The notes beneath the pieces are model-generated. The model saw nothing but the letters and a program-made list of their open reading frames with translations. It did not search any database and had not been told where the DNA came from. From Qipengyuania seohaensis (GTDB lineage Bacteria > Pseudomonadota > Alphaproteobacteria > Sphingomonadales > Sphingomonadaceae): a stretch of 64,000 nucleotides of DNA. Position numbers and translations under genes: made by a program. This document shows positions 43,060 through 51,295 of the stretch, piece by piece. The stretch covers positions 1,399,001-1,463,000 of the forward strand of contig NZ_CP024920.1 in assembly GCF_002795865.1 (NCBI RefSeq), in the 5' to 3' direction. Position 1 is the first letter of the stretch, and every line of letters begins with the position of its first letter.

Positions 43060-43274
43060 TGACCGCTGATCGTCTCGGCAATGTAAGCGTCGATGTCATC
43101 GCGCCGATAGAAGGCTCTCCCTCCGATCTTGAATGACTTCGGACCACGCCCCTGCGTGTGCCAATTCGCAAGTGTTTGTGGTGCAACCCCCAGATACCGC
43201 GCGGCATGGGAACGTGTCAGCCGCCCATCTGGGGTGATGATCATTTGTCGCTCTCTGACGCGCCGCTGCATCAT
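43056..43274 (-). CDS. Excisionase/AlpA-like helix-turn-helix protein
   Basis: A 72-aa MerR/AlpA-type winged HTH: LTRSHAARYLGVAPQTLANWHTQGRGPKSFKIGGRAFYRRDDIDAYIAE, read in pieces, with the classic basic wing and a trailing acidic helix. The start at 43274 is chosen because AAGGAG lies 7 bases ahead; the longer frame would begin without a site. Such proteins act as excisionases or activators of integrase. Its overlap (ATGATG/TGA) with the RT gene makes the RT translationally dependent on it, tying RT expression to element control. Confidence 0.8.
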   Translation of the reverse strand: MMQRRVRERQMIITPDGRLTRSHAARYLGVAPQTLANWHTQGRGPKSFKIGGRAFYRRDDIDAYIAETISGQ

Positions 43275-43375
43275 GGTTTTGGCTCCTTCTCCTGTGGGTG
43301 GCGGCGGGCCTCTAACGGGGGTTGACGGAGCCGTCAATACCTTTACTGCAATTCAAGTAAACATAGGAGCTTGTT

Positions 43376-43843
43376 ATGGCTAAGAGCACGATACCAAAGA
43401 GGGGAGGGGCGCGGCGTGGGCCTTTCTCGGGGAGCAAAACGACCTTCACAACGAAGATCACTGACAGCACGCTGGAGCGCCTTACCGCTTCTGCCAAAGC
43501 GTCGGAGATGTCGATCAGCCAGAAGGGTGAGGCCGCTCTTATTCGAGGCTTGGACTTGGAAGACGATTTTCGTCGGTACTTCGCGCCGAAGTTGCGCGCC
43601 TTCGAGGACGCGATGCTCCCCCTGATGCCTCCACATGACGGTACTGCCGATGTTGCGTTGTGGACGCGAACTGCGAGCACCTTGCTCAAGGGGATGGCGA
43701 ACGACCTTGATCAGGCCATCCACGATTTCGGCGCTTACATCGAGGGCATGTCGCCGACCGCCGAGGTCCAAGCTACTGGCGAAAAACCGGATACGAAGAA
43801 GCCTGCGAAGCGACGCACCTACAAGCGCAGCTTGGAAGTGTGA
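43376..43843 (+). CDS. Hypothetical protein with ribbon-helix-helix-like part
   Basis: A 155-aa protein. The segment TTFTTKITDSTLERLTASAK, then SEMSISQKGEAALIRGL, has the strand-helix-helix pattern of RHH DNA-binding proteins. The rest is helical and ends in a basic tail (TKKPAKRRTYKRSLEV). It diverges from the excisionase-RT pair and precedes the integrase by ten bases, so it may control integrase. No confident family. Confidence 0.6.
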   Translation: MAKSTIPKRGGARRGPFSGSKTTFTTKITDSTLERLTASAKASEMSISQKGEAALIRGLDLEDDFRRYFAPKLRAFEDAMLPLMPPHDGTADVALWTRTASTLLKGMANDLDQAIHDFGAYIEGMSPTAEVQATGEKPDTKKPAKRRTYKRSLEV

Positions 43844-43853
43844 GGCCTTCTGA

Positions 43854-44993
43854 ATGAAATTGCAGAAGATCACCCCGTCGCGACGCAGAGAACTCAAACC
43901 CGGAGAGTGCATTAGAGAGGGCGGCATCATCGTTACCAAGCTCGAAAACGGTGACGAGCGTTGGTCGCTAGAGTTCATGTACCTGGGCAAGCGCAAAAAG
44001 ACTTTGCTCGGTCGAAAAAGCGAGGGTTGGAACGGCACGAAAGCCGTCGAGGCGCGAGATCAGGCTAGGTCCGACATCCGGGAGGGACTAGACACCCAGC
44101 CGAAGGGCCGCAGAGTGCCGATGCAGCTTTCTGAACTGGCCTCATGGTATTTGGCCGAGATGGAAGCATCGGGCGGCAAAAATCTTCGACGCAAGAAGTT
44201 GCAGATCGAGCGCCGCCTCGTACCCCATCTCGGTGACCTCATCGTGGACGGGATCACAGAAGAGCATATCGGACGGTACAAGCAGGATCTGATTGAAAGC
44301 GGCTTAGCTCCCGCAACCGTGAACCGCGACCTTGCTACCTTGCGGCACGTTTGGAGTACAGCGGTCCGCAGGCGTAAGCTCAGACGAGCGCCTTGTGCCA
44401 TACCCAAACTCGTGGAGCCGGAAGGTCGAACCGTTGTACTCTCTGACGAACAATGTGACGCGCTGATCGAAGCCGCAAAGCGCGACAGTCACCCCTATCT
44501 TTGGCTCTTTGTCGAGTTCGGATTAAACACCGCTATGCGGTCAGCAGAGATAGTCTCGGCGCGCTTCGACCATATCGACTGGGACAATCGTCGCCTTTAC
44601 CTTCCGAGAGCGAAGGCCGGGGACCGGACCCAGCCGCTTACAAACTCGCTTGTCGAGATGCTACGCGCCGAGAGGGAAAGCCGACCCGACCCAGACGGGT
44701 GGATATTTCCGTCCTCTTTAACGGCAACAGGACACGTGAATGAGTTCAACGGTCCCTTCAAGCGCGCAGTAAAGGCGGCAGGGTTGCGCGCGGATTTGAT
44801 CACCCCTCATGTCATGCGGCACACCGCAGCAACAATGATGGTGGCTGCGGGAATGTCGCTTCCTGCTGTCCAGAGAGTGACGGGGCACAAGACCCTAACC
44901 ATGCTGATGCGCTACACTCATATCGCAGACCGCACTGTCGATGAGACAGTCTCCGCTCTCGATCGCTCGCTTAGATCGAGAAAGGCGGGCTAA
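43854..44993 (+). CDS. Tyrosine-recombinase integrase of the element
   Basis: A 379-aa phage-type integrase with the full catalytic set: Arg229 (NTAMRSAEI), His319-x-x-Arg322 (HVMRHTAA), His345 (VTGHKTLT) and the nucleophile Tyr354 (MRYTHI). The arm-binding N-terminus is about 1-85 and the SAM-like domain about 86-180. It ends 84 bases from the tRNA-Leu 3' end, the usual place for a tRNA-targeting integrase. The TTACCCC repeats at both ends are candidate arm sites. Confidence 0.93.
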   Translation: MKLQKITPSRRRELKPGECIREGGIIVTKLENGDERWSLEFMYLGKRKKTLLGRKSEGWNGTKAVEARDQARSDIREGLDTQPKGRRVPMQLSELASWYLAEMEASGGKNLRRKKLQIERRLVPHLGDLIVDGITEEHIGRYKQDLIESGLAPATVNRDLATLRHVWSTAVRRRKLRRAPCAIPKLVEPEGRTVVLSDEQCDALIEAAKRDSHPYLWLFVEFGLNTAMRSAEIVSARFDHIDWDNRRLYLPRAKAGDRTQPLTNSLVEMLRAERESRPDPDGWIFPSSLTATGHVNEFNGPFKRAVKAAGLRADLITPHVMRHTAATMMVAAGMSLPAVQRVTGHKTLTMLMRYTHIADRTVDETVSALDRSLRSRKAG

Positions 44994-44999
44994 CGTGGA

Positions 45000-45014
45000 T
45001 TACCCCGAAATTAC
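45000..45014 (+). repeat. Candidate integrase arm site, right
   Basis: TTACCCCGAAATTAC, a near-copy of the site at 36860, placed between the integrase stop and the attachment repeat. Confidence 0.5.
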
Positions 45015-45077
45015 ACCGCTGCCCCTATCGACGGAACCGAACACACCTATTGATACGCCAAAAATGGCGGAAAAGCT

Positions 45078-45133
45078 TGGTGCGGGTGGTGGGACTCGAA
45101 CCCACACGTCCAAAGGACAGGGGATTTTAAGTC
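45078..45133 (-). repeat. Right attachment repeat within tRNA-Leu
   Basis: The 3' half of the intact tRNA-Leu gene, matching 36664-36719 at 54 of 56 positions. It starts in the anticodon stem-loop and ends with CCA. Confidence 0.9.
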
Positions 45134-45162
45134 CCCGGCGTCTACCATTCCGCCACACCCGC
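45078..45162 (-). tRNA. tRNA-Leu (TAA anticodon)
   Basis: An 85-base class II tRNA with encoded CCA. Acceptor arms GCGGGTG and CACCCGC pair fully. The anticodon stem GGGGA/TCCCC carries loop CTTAAAA (anticodon TAA, reading UUA and UUG). A long variable arm (TGTCCTTTGGACG) and the T-loop TTCGAGT follow. It remains intact because the element restored its 3' half. Confidence 0.96.
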
Positions 45163-45229
45163 ACGTCTGGCGTGGGTGCCTAGAACGAAGCGTGGGCCCT
45201 CGCAATCGCGAAGGCGCAGCGAGCCCCGG

Positions 45230-45511
45230 TTAGTTCTTGTTGAGCTTTTCGCGGATGTCCTTGCCCGGCTTGAAATAGGGCACCCGCTTGGCGGGAACAT
45301 CGACCATTTCGCCGGTTCGAGGATTGCGTCCCTGCCGCGCTTGGCGTTCACGCGTCGAAAAAGCACCGAAGCCCCGCAACTCGACACGCCCGCCTTCGGA
45401 AAGGCGCTGCGCCAGCTCTTCGAAGAAGATATCTACCACCTGTTCGACCTCTTCTGGGCGCAGGTCCGGATTGTCGTCTGCCAGCGCGGCAAGCAGTTCG
45501 GATCGAATCAT
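45230..45511 (-). CDS. ihfB: Integration host factor beta subunit
   Basis: A 93-aa HU/IHF family protein. MIRSELLAALADDNPDLRPEEVEQVV opens the helical part, and ELRGFGAFSTRERQARQGRNPRTGE carries the IHF-type arm. The conserved NPRTG and the PYFKPGKDIREKLN end identify the beta subunit. IHF bends DNA and aids integrases and transcription. It lies just beyond the tRNA and is a core gene rather than element cargo. Confidence 0.93.
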   Translation of the reverse strand: MIRSELLAALADDNPDLRPEEVEQVVDIFFEELAQRLSEGGRVELRGFGAFSTRERQARQGRNPRTGEMVDVPAKRVPYFKPGKDIREKLNKN

Positions 45512-45668
45512 GTCTCAGGCTCCCTCAATCGCGTCCCCGCGCGATGTAATTTGTCATGTGCGCCCTCGCGTCATGCCTGACCCCTGCACAACACGGGAAA
45601 CCCTGCCAGAACCCTGATAAGATAGCAATTGTTAATACCCGCCCGTGGCTTAGCGGGACATCCGGCCG

Positions 45669-46010
45669 TCAGACGGCAGCCAATAACTCGTCCGGTTTCA
45701 GGCCGAGGCGTTTGATGCGCGCAGTGATTTCGGGCCACTCTTCCGAAAGGAAGGCCTCTTTCTCGCGCTTGCGCAGCGTTTCGGCGGCACCGCGTGCGAC
45801 ATACATACCCACACCGCGCTGCACCTCGACCAGCCCGTCTGCCTGGAACTGCTGATACGCCTTTGCGACCGTAAGTGGATTCGCGCCCTGTTCGGCAGCG
45901 AGAGCGCGGACGGAAGGCAGCATTTGCTCTTCCTGGTAACGCCCATCGATGATGGCAGCCGCGATCTGGTCACGCAGCTTGAGATATACGGGCTTGCTCT
46001 GGTTGCTCAT
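45669..46010 (-). CDS. GntR family regulator, YtrA type
   Basis: A 113-aa short GntR regulator: N-terminal winged helix KLRDQIAAAIIDGRYQEEQMLPSVRALAAEQGANPLTVAKAYQQFQADGLVE, read in pieces, and a 45-residue C-terminal helix pair instead of a ligand domain, as in YtrA. ATG 46010 is preferred, because it starts at the domain edge. It diverges from the peptide transporter and might regulate it or distant ABC genes. Confidence 0.88.
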   Translation of the reverse strand: MSNQSKPVYLKLRDQIAAAIIDGRYQEEQMLPSVRALAAEQGANPLTVAKAYQQFQADGLVEVQRGVGMYVARGAAETLRKREKEAFLSEEWPEITARIKRLGLKPDELLAAV

Positions 46011-46220
46011 GGCCGGTCCCCGGTTCGCGAATAGTGCTTCAGTGCCATAATACAGCGCGGCGCGCAAGGTTCCCGGGTTTCGCGCGTTCATGCCGCGGCA
46101 AGCTGGTAGCGTTTGTAACTAAGGCTTCACATGAGCGCAGATGGCGCTAGTGTGCGCGCTTCTTCGGGGAGGGGCCGGCGCAACTGCGCGTCCCTCAGGG
46201 ACAATAAGGATTTCACACTA

Positions 46221-47885
46221 ATGATCGAAGGTCTCTTCTTCACTTTCGACTCCATGTTCGAAATGTGGGCTTTCTGGATCGCCGTCATCGCATTGGCCGC
46301 GTTCCTCATCGGGGGCAGCGTGCTGATTACGCGCCCTCAGGCAGAAGTTCTGGGACACCCCAAGGGTCTGTTCCTGCTGTTCATGGCCGAGATGTGGGAA
46401 CGCTTTTCCTACTACGGCATGCGCGCCCTGCTGATCTTCTACCTCATCCAGCACTGGATGTTCGCGGAAGAAAAGGCCTACGTCATTTACGGTGCCTATA
46501 CCGCGCTGGTCTACATCGCCCCGGTTGTCGGCGGCTATCTTGCCGACCAGTATATCGGCCAGCGCAAGGCCGTGCTTTTCGGCGCAGTCCTGCTCACCTT
46601 CGGCCACTTCTTCATGGCCTTCGAAGGTTCGGGCGGACAGGCCGATCCGATGATCAACGTCTTCTGGCTGGCTCTGGCCCTCATCATCGTTGGCTCGGGC
46701 TTCCTCAAGGCAAACATCTCGGTCATTGTCGGTCAGCTCTATCCGCGCACCGACGTGCGCCGCGATCCGGCATACACCATCTTCTACATGGGCATTAACG
46801 TCGGTGCGGCGACCGCATCGATCATCTGCGGCTATCTCGGCCAGACCTATGGCTGGCAGTATGGCTTCGGTCTCGCCGGCATCGGCATGCTTATCGGCCT
46901 CGTTTTCTTCGTGCTCGGCAAGCCGCTCCTGCTTGGCCAAGGCGAACCCAAGGATCCGGCCAAGATCAAGGGCGGCAAGGAATTCGCCATCTATGGCGCA
47001 GGCCTTGCCATGGTCGCGCTGTGCTGGGCTGCCATCCAGTACCAGGAACTCGTCGGCACCGTGCTCGGTGTGTTCGGCGGCGGCTTGGTGGCCTACGTCC
47101 TGTTTACCGCAGTGACCAAGCTGGCACCCGAGGAACGTGATCGCATCTTCGCGGCAATGTTCCTCATCCTGACCTCGATCGTATTCTGGGCGCTGTTCGA
47201 GCAGGCAGGTTCCTCGCTCAACGTGTTCACCGATCGCCATGTCGATACGCAGGGCGTCAACGCGTCGATGTTCCAGTCGATCAATGCAATCTACATCGTG
47301 CTGCTCGCACCGTTCTTCGCGATGTTGTGGCAAGGTCTCGCTCGCAAGGGCGCGGAACCCAGCACACCGATGAAGTTCGGCCTCGCCGTGATCCAGGTCG
47401 GCCTTGGCTTCCTCGTCCTCGTCTGGGGCGCGGAAAGCGCCGGGATCAATGTCCCGACGCCGGTCATCTTCATCTTCCTCATCTACCTGCTGCACACCAC
47501 GGGCGAGCTCTGCCTGTCGCCGGTTGGCCTTTCGGCAATGAACCGCCTGAGCCCTGCCCATATGGCTTCGCTCATCATGGGCACCTGGTTCTTCGCTTCC
47601 GCCACCGGCAACTTTGCAGCCGGCCTTATCGCCGCTGCTACCGGCGGCGAAGGCGTGGGCGAAGAAGCCGGCAAGCAGGTCGTCCTCGACGTCTACTCGA
47701 CCGTCGGCTGGGTTGCTGTCGCGATCGGTGTCGGTGTCATGGTCGTCAGCCCGCTCATCAAGAAGCTGATGCACCTCGATTCGATCAAGGACGATGCCAT
47801 CGGCGACGATCTGGAAGGCCAGTCGGAATTCCCGGCCGAGCCGCAAGCTGCTGGCGTCCACCCGACGACCCGCAACGACGCTTGA
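46221..47885 (+). CDS. POT/PTR2-family proton-dependent peptide transporter
   Basis: A 554-aa major facilitator with 12-14 helices, importing di- and tripeptides with protons. The family signature EMWERFSYYGMRALLIFYL lies in the first helices (about 58-76), and GGYLADQYIGQRKAVLFGAVLL and the FYMGINVGAATASIICGYLGQTYGW signature follow. The start at 46221 is supported by AAGGA upstream. An intrinsic terminator follows. Erythrobacter relatives rely on amino acids and peptides, which fits with the amidohydrolase/peptidase neighbours. Confidence 0.92.
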   Translation: MIEGLFFTFDSMFEMWAFWIAVIALAAFLIGGSVLITRPQAEVLGHPKGLFLLFMAEMWERFSYYGMRALLIFYLIQHWMFAEEKAYVIYGAYTALVYIAPVVGGYLADQYIGQRKAVLFGAVLLTFGHFFMAFEGSGGQADPMINVFWLALALIIVGSGFLKANISVIVGQLYPRTDVRRDPAYTIFYMGINVGAATASIICGYLGQTYGWQYGFGLAGIGMLIGLVFFVLGKPLLLGQGEPKDPAKIKGGKEFAIYGAGLAMVALCWAAIQYQELVGTVLGVFGGGLVAYVLFTAVTKLAPEERDRIFAAMFLILTSIVFWALFEQAGSSLNVFTDRHVDTQGVNASMFQSINAIYIVLLAPFFAMLWQGLARKGAEPSTPMKFGLAVIQVGLGFLVLVWGAESAGINVPTPVIFIFLIYLLHTTGELCLSPVGLSAMNRLSPAHMASLIMGTWFFASATGNFAAGLIAAATGGEGVGEEAGKQVVLDVYSTVGWVAVAIGVGVMVVSPLIKKLMHLDSIKDDAIGDDLEGQSEFPAEPQAAGVHPTTRNDA

Positions 47886-47911
47886 TCGTCCACTTGCAAC
47901 ACTAACGAAAA

Positions 47912-47938
47912 GGGCGCGGCGCAATCCGCGCCCTTTTT
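47912..47938 (+). terminator. Intrinsic terminator after the peptide transporter
   Basis: GGGCGCGG, loop CGCAAT, CCGCGCCC, then five T. Eight perfect pairs, 27 bases past the transporter stop. Confidence 0.92.
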
Positions 47939-47976
47939 CTTTGCGCGCCATATTTGCAAATCCGAAGTCTCACGGC

Positions 47977-49359
47977 ATGAAGGCACCCATGAAAACAAAG
48001 CTCCAGACCATCGCCGCAGGCGCGCTTGGCATTGCGCTCGCCGCCTGTTCGACCACCGGAACAGCAGAAGCCGAAAGCGCCAGCGCGTCGCAGGCCACCA
48101 CCGACACACCATTTCCGTCGACGTACGCCCCCTACCCTGGCGCACCGACGGCGCTGGTCGGTGCGACGATCTACGACGGCAAGGGTGGCCGGATCGACAA
48201 CGGCACGGTGTTCTTCAGCGGCGGCAAGGTCGTCTCGATCGGCGGGCCGGATACGCCGGTCCCGGCCGACATCGCGGTGTTCGACGGAACGGGCAAGTTC
48301 GTGACGCCCGGGATTATCGACATTCACTCCCACCTCGGCGACTATCCGACGCCCAGCGTCGATGCGCATTCCGACGGGAACGAAGCGACCAGCCCGACCA
48401 CCCCCGAAGTCTGGGCAGAGCATTCCGTATGGCCGCAGGATCCGGGCTTTGCCCGCGCCCTGGCGAACGGCGGCGTCACCAGTCTCCAGGTCCTGCCCGG
48501 CTCGGCCAATCTCATGGGCGGACGCAGCGCAACGCTGAAGAATGTGCCATCGCGCACCGTGCAGGGCATGAAGTTCCCCGGCGCGCCCTACGGCTTCAAG
48601 ATGGCCTGCGGCGAGAACCCGAAGCGGGTCTATGGCAATCGTGGCCGGATGCCCTCGACCCGCATGGGCAATTTCGCGGTCAATCGCCAGACATGGCTCG
48701 ATGCGAAAGCATATGACGGCAAGAAACGCGATCTTGCGAAGGAAACGCTCAAAGGCGTTCTCGACGGTGAAATCCTCGTCCACAACCACTGCTATCGTGC
48801 CGACGAAATGGCACTCGTCATGGATATGGCCAAGGAGATGGGCTACAAGGTGAGCGCCTTCCACCACGCGGTCGAAGCGTACAAGATCGGCGATCTCCTT
48901 CGCGAAAACGACGTGTGCAGCGCGATTTGGGCCGACTGGTACGGCTTCAAGATGGAAGCCTATGACGGCATTCTCGAGAACGCGGCCTACCTCCAGCGCG
49001 AAGATGCCTGCGTTGTGATCCACTCCGATGATGCGAACGGCATCCAGCGCTTGAACCAGGAAGCGGCGAAAGCCCAGGCGGCAGGCGCCCGGGTGGGCAT
49101 CGATATCTCCGATGCGCAGGTAATCCGCTGGATCACCCTCAACCCGGCCAAGGCCATGGGCATCGACGCAATGACCGGCAGCCTCGAGCCGGGCAAAATG
49201 GCCGATGTTGTCCTGTGGAACGGGGATCCCCTCAGCGTCTATTCGCGGCCGGAAAAGGTCTGGGTGGACGGCGCTCTCCTGTTCGATGCAATGGACCGCA
49301 AGCGCCGGCCGGTGAGTGATTTCGAGCTTGGCCAGCCCGGTGAAGGAGACGTGAAATGA
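47977..49359 (+). CDS. Exported lipoprotein-like amidohydrolase
   Basis: A 460-aa amidohydrolase of the imidazolonepropionase-like group. Its N-terminus has a signal with lipobox LAAC (Cys24), so it is probably a lipoprotein. The metal site is intact: IDIHSHLG (His117, His119), HNHCY, FHHAVEAYK and IHSDDANG. The C-terminus MTGSLEPGKMADVVLWNGDPLS is the family's closing strand. Substrates in this group are peptides or N-acyl amino acids. It overlaps the next amidohydrolase by four bases. Confidence 0.88.
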   Translation: MKAPMKTKLQTIAAGALGIALAACSTTGTAEAESASASQATTDTPFPSTYAPYPGAPTALVGATIYDGKGGRIDNGTVFFSGGKVVSIGGPDTPVPADIAVFDGTGKFVTPGIIDIHSHLGDYPTPSVDAHSDGNEATSPTTPEVWAEHSVWPQDPGFARALANGGVTSLQVLPGSANLMGGRSATLKNVPSRTVQGMKFPGAPYGFKMACGENPKRVYGNRGRMPSTRMGNFAVNRQTWLDAKAYDGKKRDLAKETLKGVLDGEILVHNHCYRADEMALVMDMAKEMGYKVSAFHHAVEAYKIGDLLRENDVCSAIWADWYGFKMEAYDGILENAAYLQREDACVVIHSDDANGIQRLNQEAAKAQAAGARVGIDISDAQVIRWITLNPAKAMGIDAMTGSLEPGKMADVVLWNGDPLSVYSRPEKVWVDGALLFDAMDRKRRPVSDFELGQPGEGDVK

Positions 49360-50735
49360 AGCGCGCGCTGACATTCGCAGCGAGCTTCGCAACGCTCGCT
49401 TTCGCTCTTCCGGTGGGAGCACAGGACCTTACCATCACCGGCGTGACAGTTGCGACCGGTGACGGCTCCGAGCCGGTCGAGAATGGCGCTGTGATCCTGC
49501 AAGGCGGGAAGGTCGTTTACGCTGGGAGCGCCGAGAATATGCCTGCCGCGCCGCAGTCGACGACTATCGACGGGGAAGGTCGCTGGGTTACACCGGGTCT
49601 CTTCGCGACAGTCACCAACCTCGGGTTGTGGGACGTTGGGGCGGTTAGCGAATCCAACGATATTCGCGCTGGCAGCTCGCCCTTCAGCGCCGCACTCGAC
49701 GTGGCACCGGTGATCAACCCTGCGTCCCAGCACATCCTTATCCATCGCGCGGCCGGCATCACCCGCGCCGCCGTCGTCGGGTCGGCCAGCGGGTCGATCT
49801 TCGCAGGCCAGGGCGCCATCATCGATCTGGGCTCGGACGCGAATGCGGTTACAAAGCCGCGCGCATTCCAAGTGGTCGAGCTCGGAGAAGGAGGCGCACG
49901 CCTCTCGGGGGGAAGCCGGACCTCGGCACAAGCCCTGTTCCGCAATGCCTTGCTCGAAGCGGACGAGTTCGAACGCGGCGGCACGATCCGCAGCACAGGA
50001 GGTGGAGGTTCGTCGCAACAAGGTGACGACATCGGGATCGATAGCCGATTGGCGCGCACCTCGCGTGACCGCGCCTCGGACGTTCTCCTCACGCGTTTCG
50101 ATGCAGCAGCACTGGTGCCCGTCGCGCGCGGCGAACAACCGCTTTACGTCATGGTCGAACGCGCCGCCGATATCCGCAGCGCATTGGCCCTGAAGAAGGA
50201 ATTTCCGCGCCTCGACATGGTGCTGGTCGGCGCAAGCGAGGGGTGGCTCGTCTCGGCTGAGATCGCGGCATCCGGCGTTCCGGTGATCGCCGACGGGCTC
50301 GACGATCTGCCGCAAGGCTTCGATCAACTCGCCAGCACCCAGTCCAATATCGGCCGCATGGTGAAGGCGGGCGTGAAGGTCGCGATAAACGCTTCCGCGA
50401 TGGAGAACCCGCGCAATCTCAACCAATACGCGGGCAATCTCGTCGCCCTGACCCGTATCCCGGGTGCCGATGGACTTAGCTGGGGCCAGGCTTTTGCCGC
50501 CATAAGCTCCGTCCCTGCCGAAATCAGCGGAATGGGCGGCAAGGCCGGCGTTCTTGCACCGGGTGCCAACGGCGATCTGGTCGTCTGGGACGGCGACCCG
50601 CTGGAGGTCGGTTCTACACCTGTGCGGGTCTATATCGACGGGATCGAACAGCCGCTCGAAAATCATCAGAGCCGCCTGCGCGATCGATATCGCGAACTCG
50701 ATGAAAGCACCCTGCCGGAGGCCTACGACTGGTGA
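49356..50735 (+). CDS. Exported amidohydrolase-like protein lacking the HxH motif
   Basis: A 459-aa homolog of the preceding gene with a signal peptide ending ALPVGAQ. The beta-sandwich ends and the barrel pattern are kept, including LAPGANGDLVVWDGDPLEVGS. However, where the partner has TPGIIDIHSHLGDY this protein has TPGLFATVTNLGLWD: both metal-binding His residues are gone. It should be catalytically altered or dead and may serve as a structural partner of the active copy, a heterodimer idea that is inference. It is coupled to the FKBP gene through a GTGA overlap. Confidence 0.8.
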   Translation: MKRALTFAASFATLAFALPVGAQDLTITGVTVATGDGSEPVENGAVILQGGKVVYAGSAENMPAAPQSTTIDGEGRWVTPGLFATVTNLGLWDVGAVSESNDIRAGSSPFSAALDVAPVINPASQHILIHRAAGITRAAVVGSASGSIFAGQGAIIDLGSDANAVTKPRAFQVVELGEGGARLSGGSRTSAQALFRNALLEADEFERGGTIRSTGGGGSSQQGDDIGIDSRLARTSRDRASDVLLTRFDAAALVPVARGEQPLYVMVERAADIRSALALKKEFPRLDMVLVGASEGWLVSAEIAASGVPVIADGLDDLPQGFDQLASTQSNIGRMVKAGVKVAINASAMENPRNLNQYAGNLVALTRIPGADGLSWGQAFAAISSVPAEISGMGGKAGVLAPGANGDLVVWDGDPLEVGSTPVRVYIDGIEQPLENHQSRLRDRYRELDESTLPEAYDW

Positions 50736-51241
50736 GCATCCCCAAGGAAATGCGCGGCATGGTCTTTGCCGTGGCTGCCGCCTTCGCCGCAGTCGGAACA
50801 TACACGGCGGTCGCGCAGGACAGCCCGCCCGACCGTTCGCAGGACATCGCCTGGATGAATGCGCAGCAGGCCTATCTTGCCAAGCTCGCACCGGAAGATG
50901 GCTGGCGATACATGGATGGTGGTCTCTACTGGCGCTATCTCGAATTTGCGGGCAGCGGCGCCAAGCCGACCGTCGCCGACCGGGTCACCGTCCACTATGC
51001 GGGGATGTTCATCGACGGGGAAACCTTCGATTCCAGCTATGACCGGGGAGAGCCTGTCACCTTCCCCCTCGGGCGCCTTATCAAGGCATGGCAAATGGCC
51101 ATCCCCGAGATGCGCGTAGGCGATGCGATCGAGATCGCGGCCCCCGCCGACCTGGCCTATGGAGCCAAGGGCAAGGGCCCGATCCCCGGCGGCGCGACAC
51201 TCGTCTTCAAGGTCGAGTTGCTAGGCATCGAAAGCCAATGA
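50732..51241 (+). CDS. FKBP-type peptidyl-prolyl isomerase, exported
   Basis: A 169-aa isomerase with a signal peptide (GMVFAVAAAFAAVGTYTAVAQ) and a C-terminal FKBP domain: DRVTVHYAGMFIDGETFDSSYDRGEPVTFPLGRLIKAW, then MRVGDAIEIAAPADLAYG and GPIPGGATLVFKVELLGI. It helps fold exported proteins. Its GTG start overlaps the second amidohydrolase stop, so it may assist folding of that pair. Confidence 0.92.
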   Translation: MSIPKEMRGMVFAVAAAFAAVGTYTAVAQDSPPDRSQDIAWMNAQQAYLAKLAPEDGWRYMDGGLYWRYLEFAGSGAKPTVADRVTVHYAGMFIDGETFDSSYDRGEPVTFPLGRLIKAWQMAIPEMRVGDAIEIAAPADLAYGAKGKGPIPGGATLVFKVELLGIESQ

Positions 51242-51295
51242 TTGTCACATAGGTTTTTATTTGCTACCTACCTGGCTCCGGCTGGGGAGATAGCC

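Larger units (their letters stand above)
36664..45133. mobile_element. Integrative element of about 8.4 kb in tRNA-Leu
   Basis: Bounded by a 56-bp near-perfect direct repeat of the tRNA-Leu 3' half (36664-36719 and 45078-45133). A tyrosine integrase reads toward and ends 84 bases from the intact tRNA. Contents from left: a metallophosphoesterase, an S8 protease and AAA ATPase (minus strand), a serine recombinase, a reverse transcriptase and HTH (minus strand), an RHH-like protein and the integrase. No capsid, terminase, relaxase or conjugation genes are present, so it is neither a prophage nor self-transmissible. The 424-base gap between the PilZ gene and 36943 holds the left attachment copy and putative integrase arm sites. 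Confidence 0.88.

Noticed and set aside
36664-45133. Prophage
   Set aside because: No capsid, tail, terminase, lysis or holin genes. It is a small integrative element.
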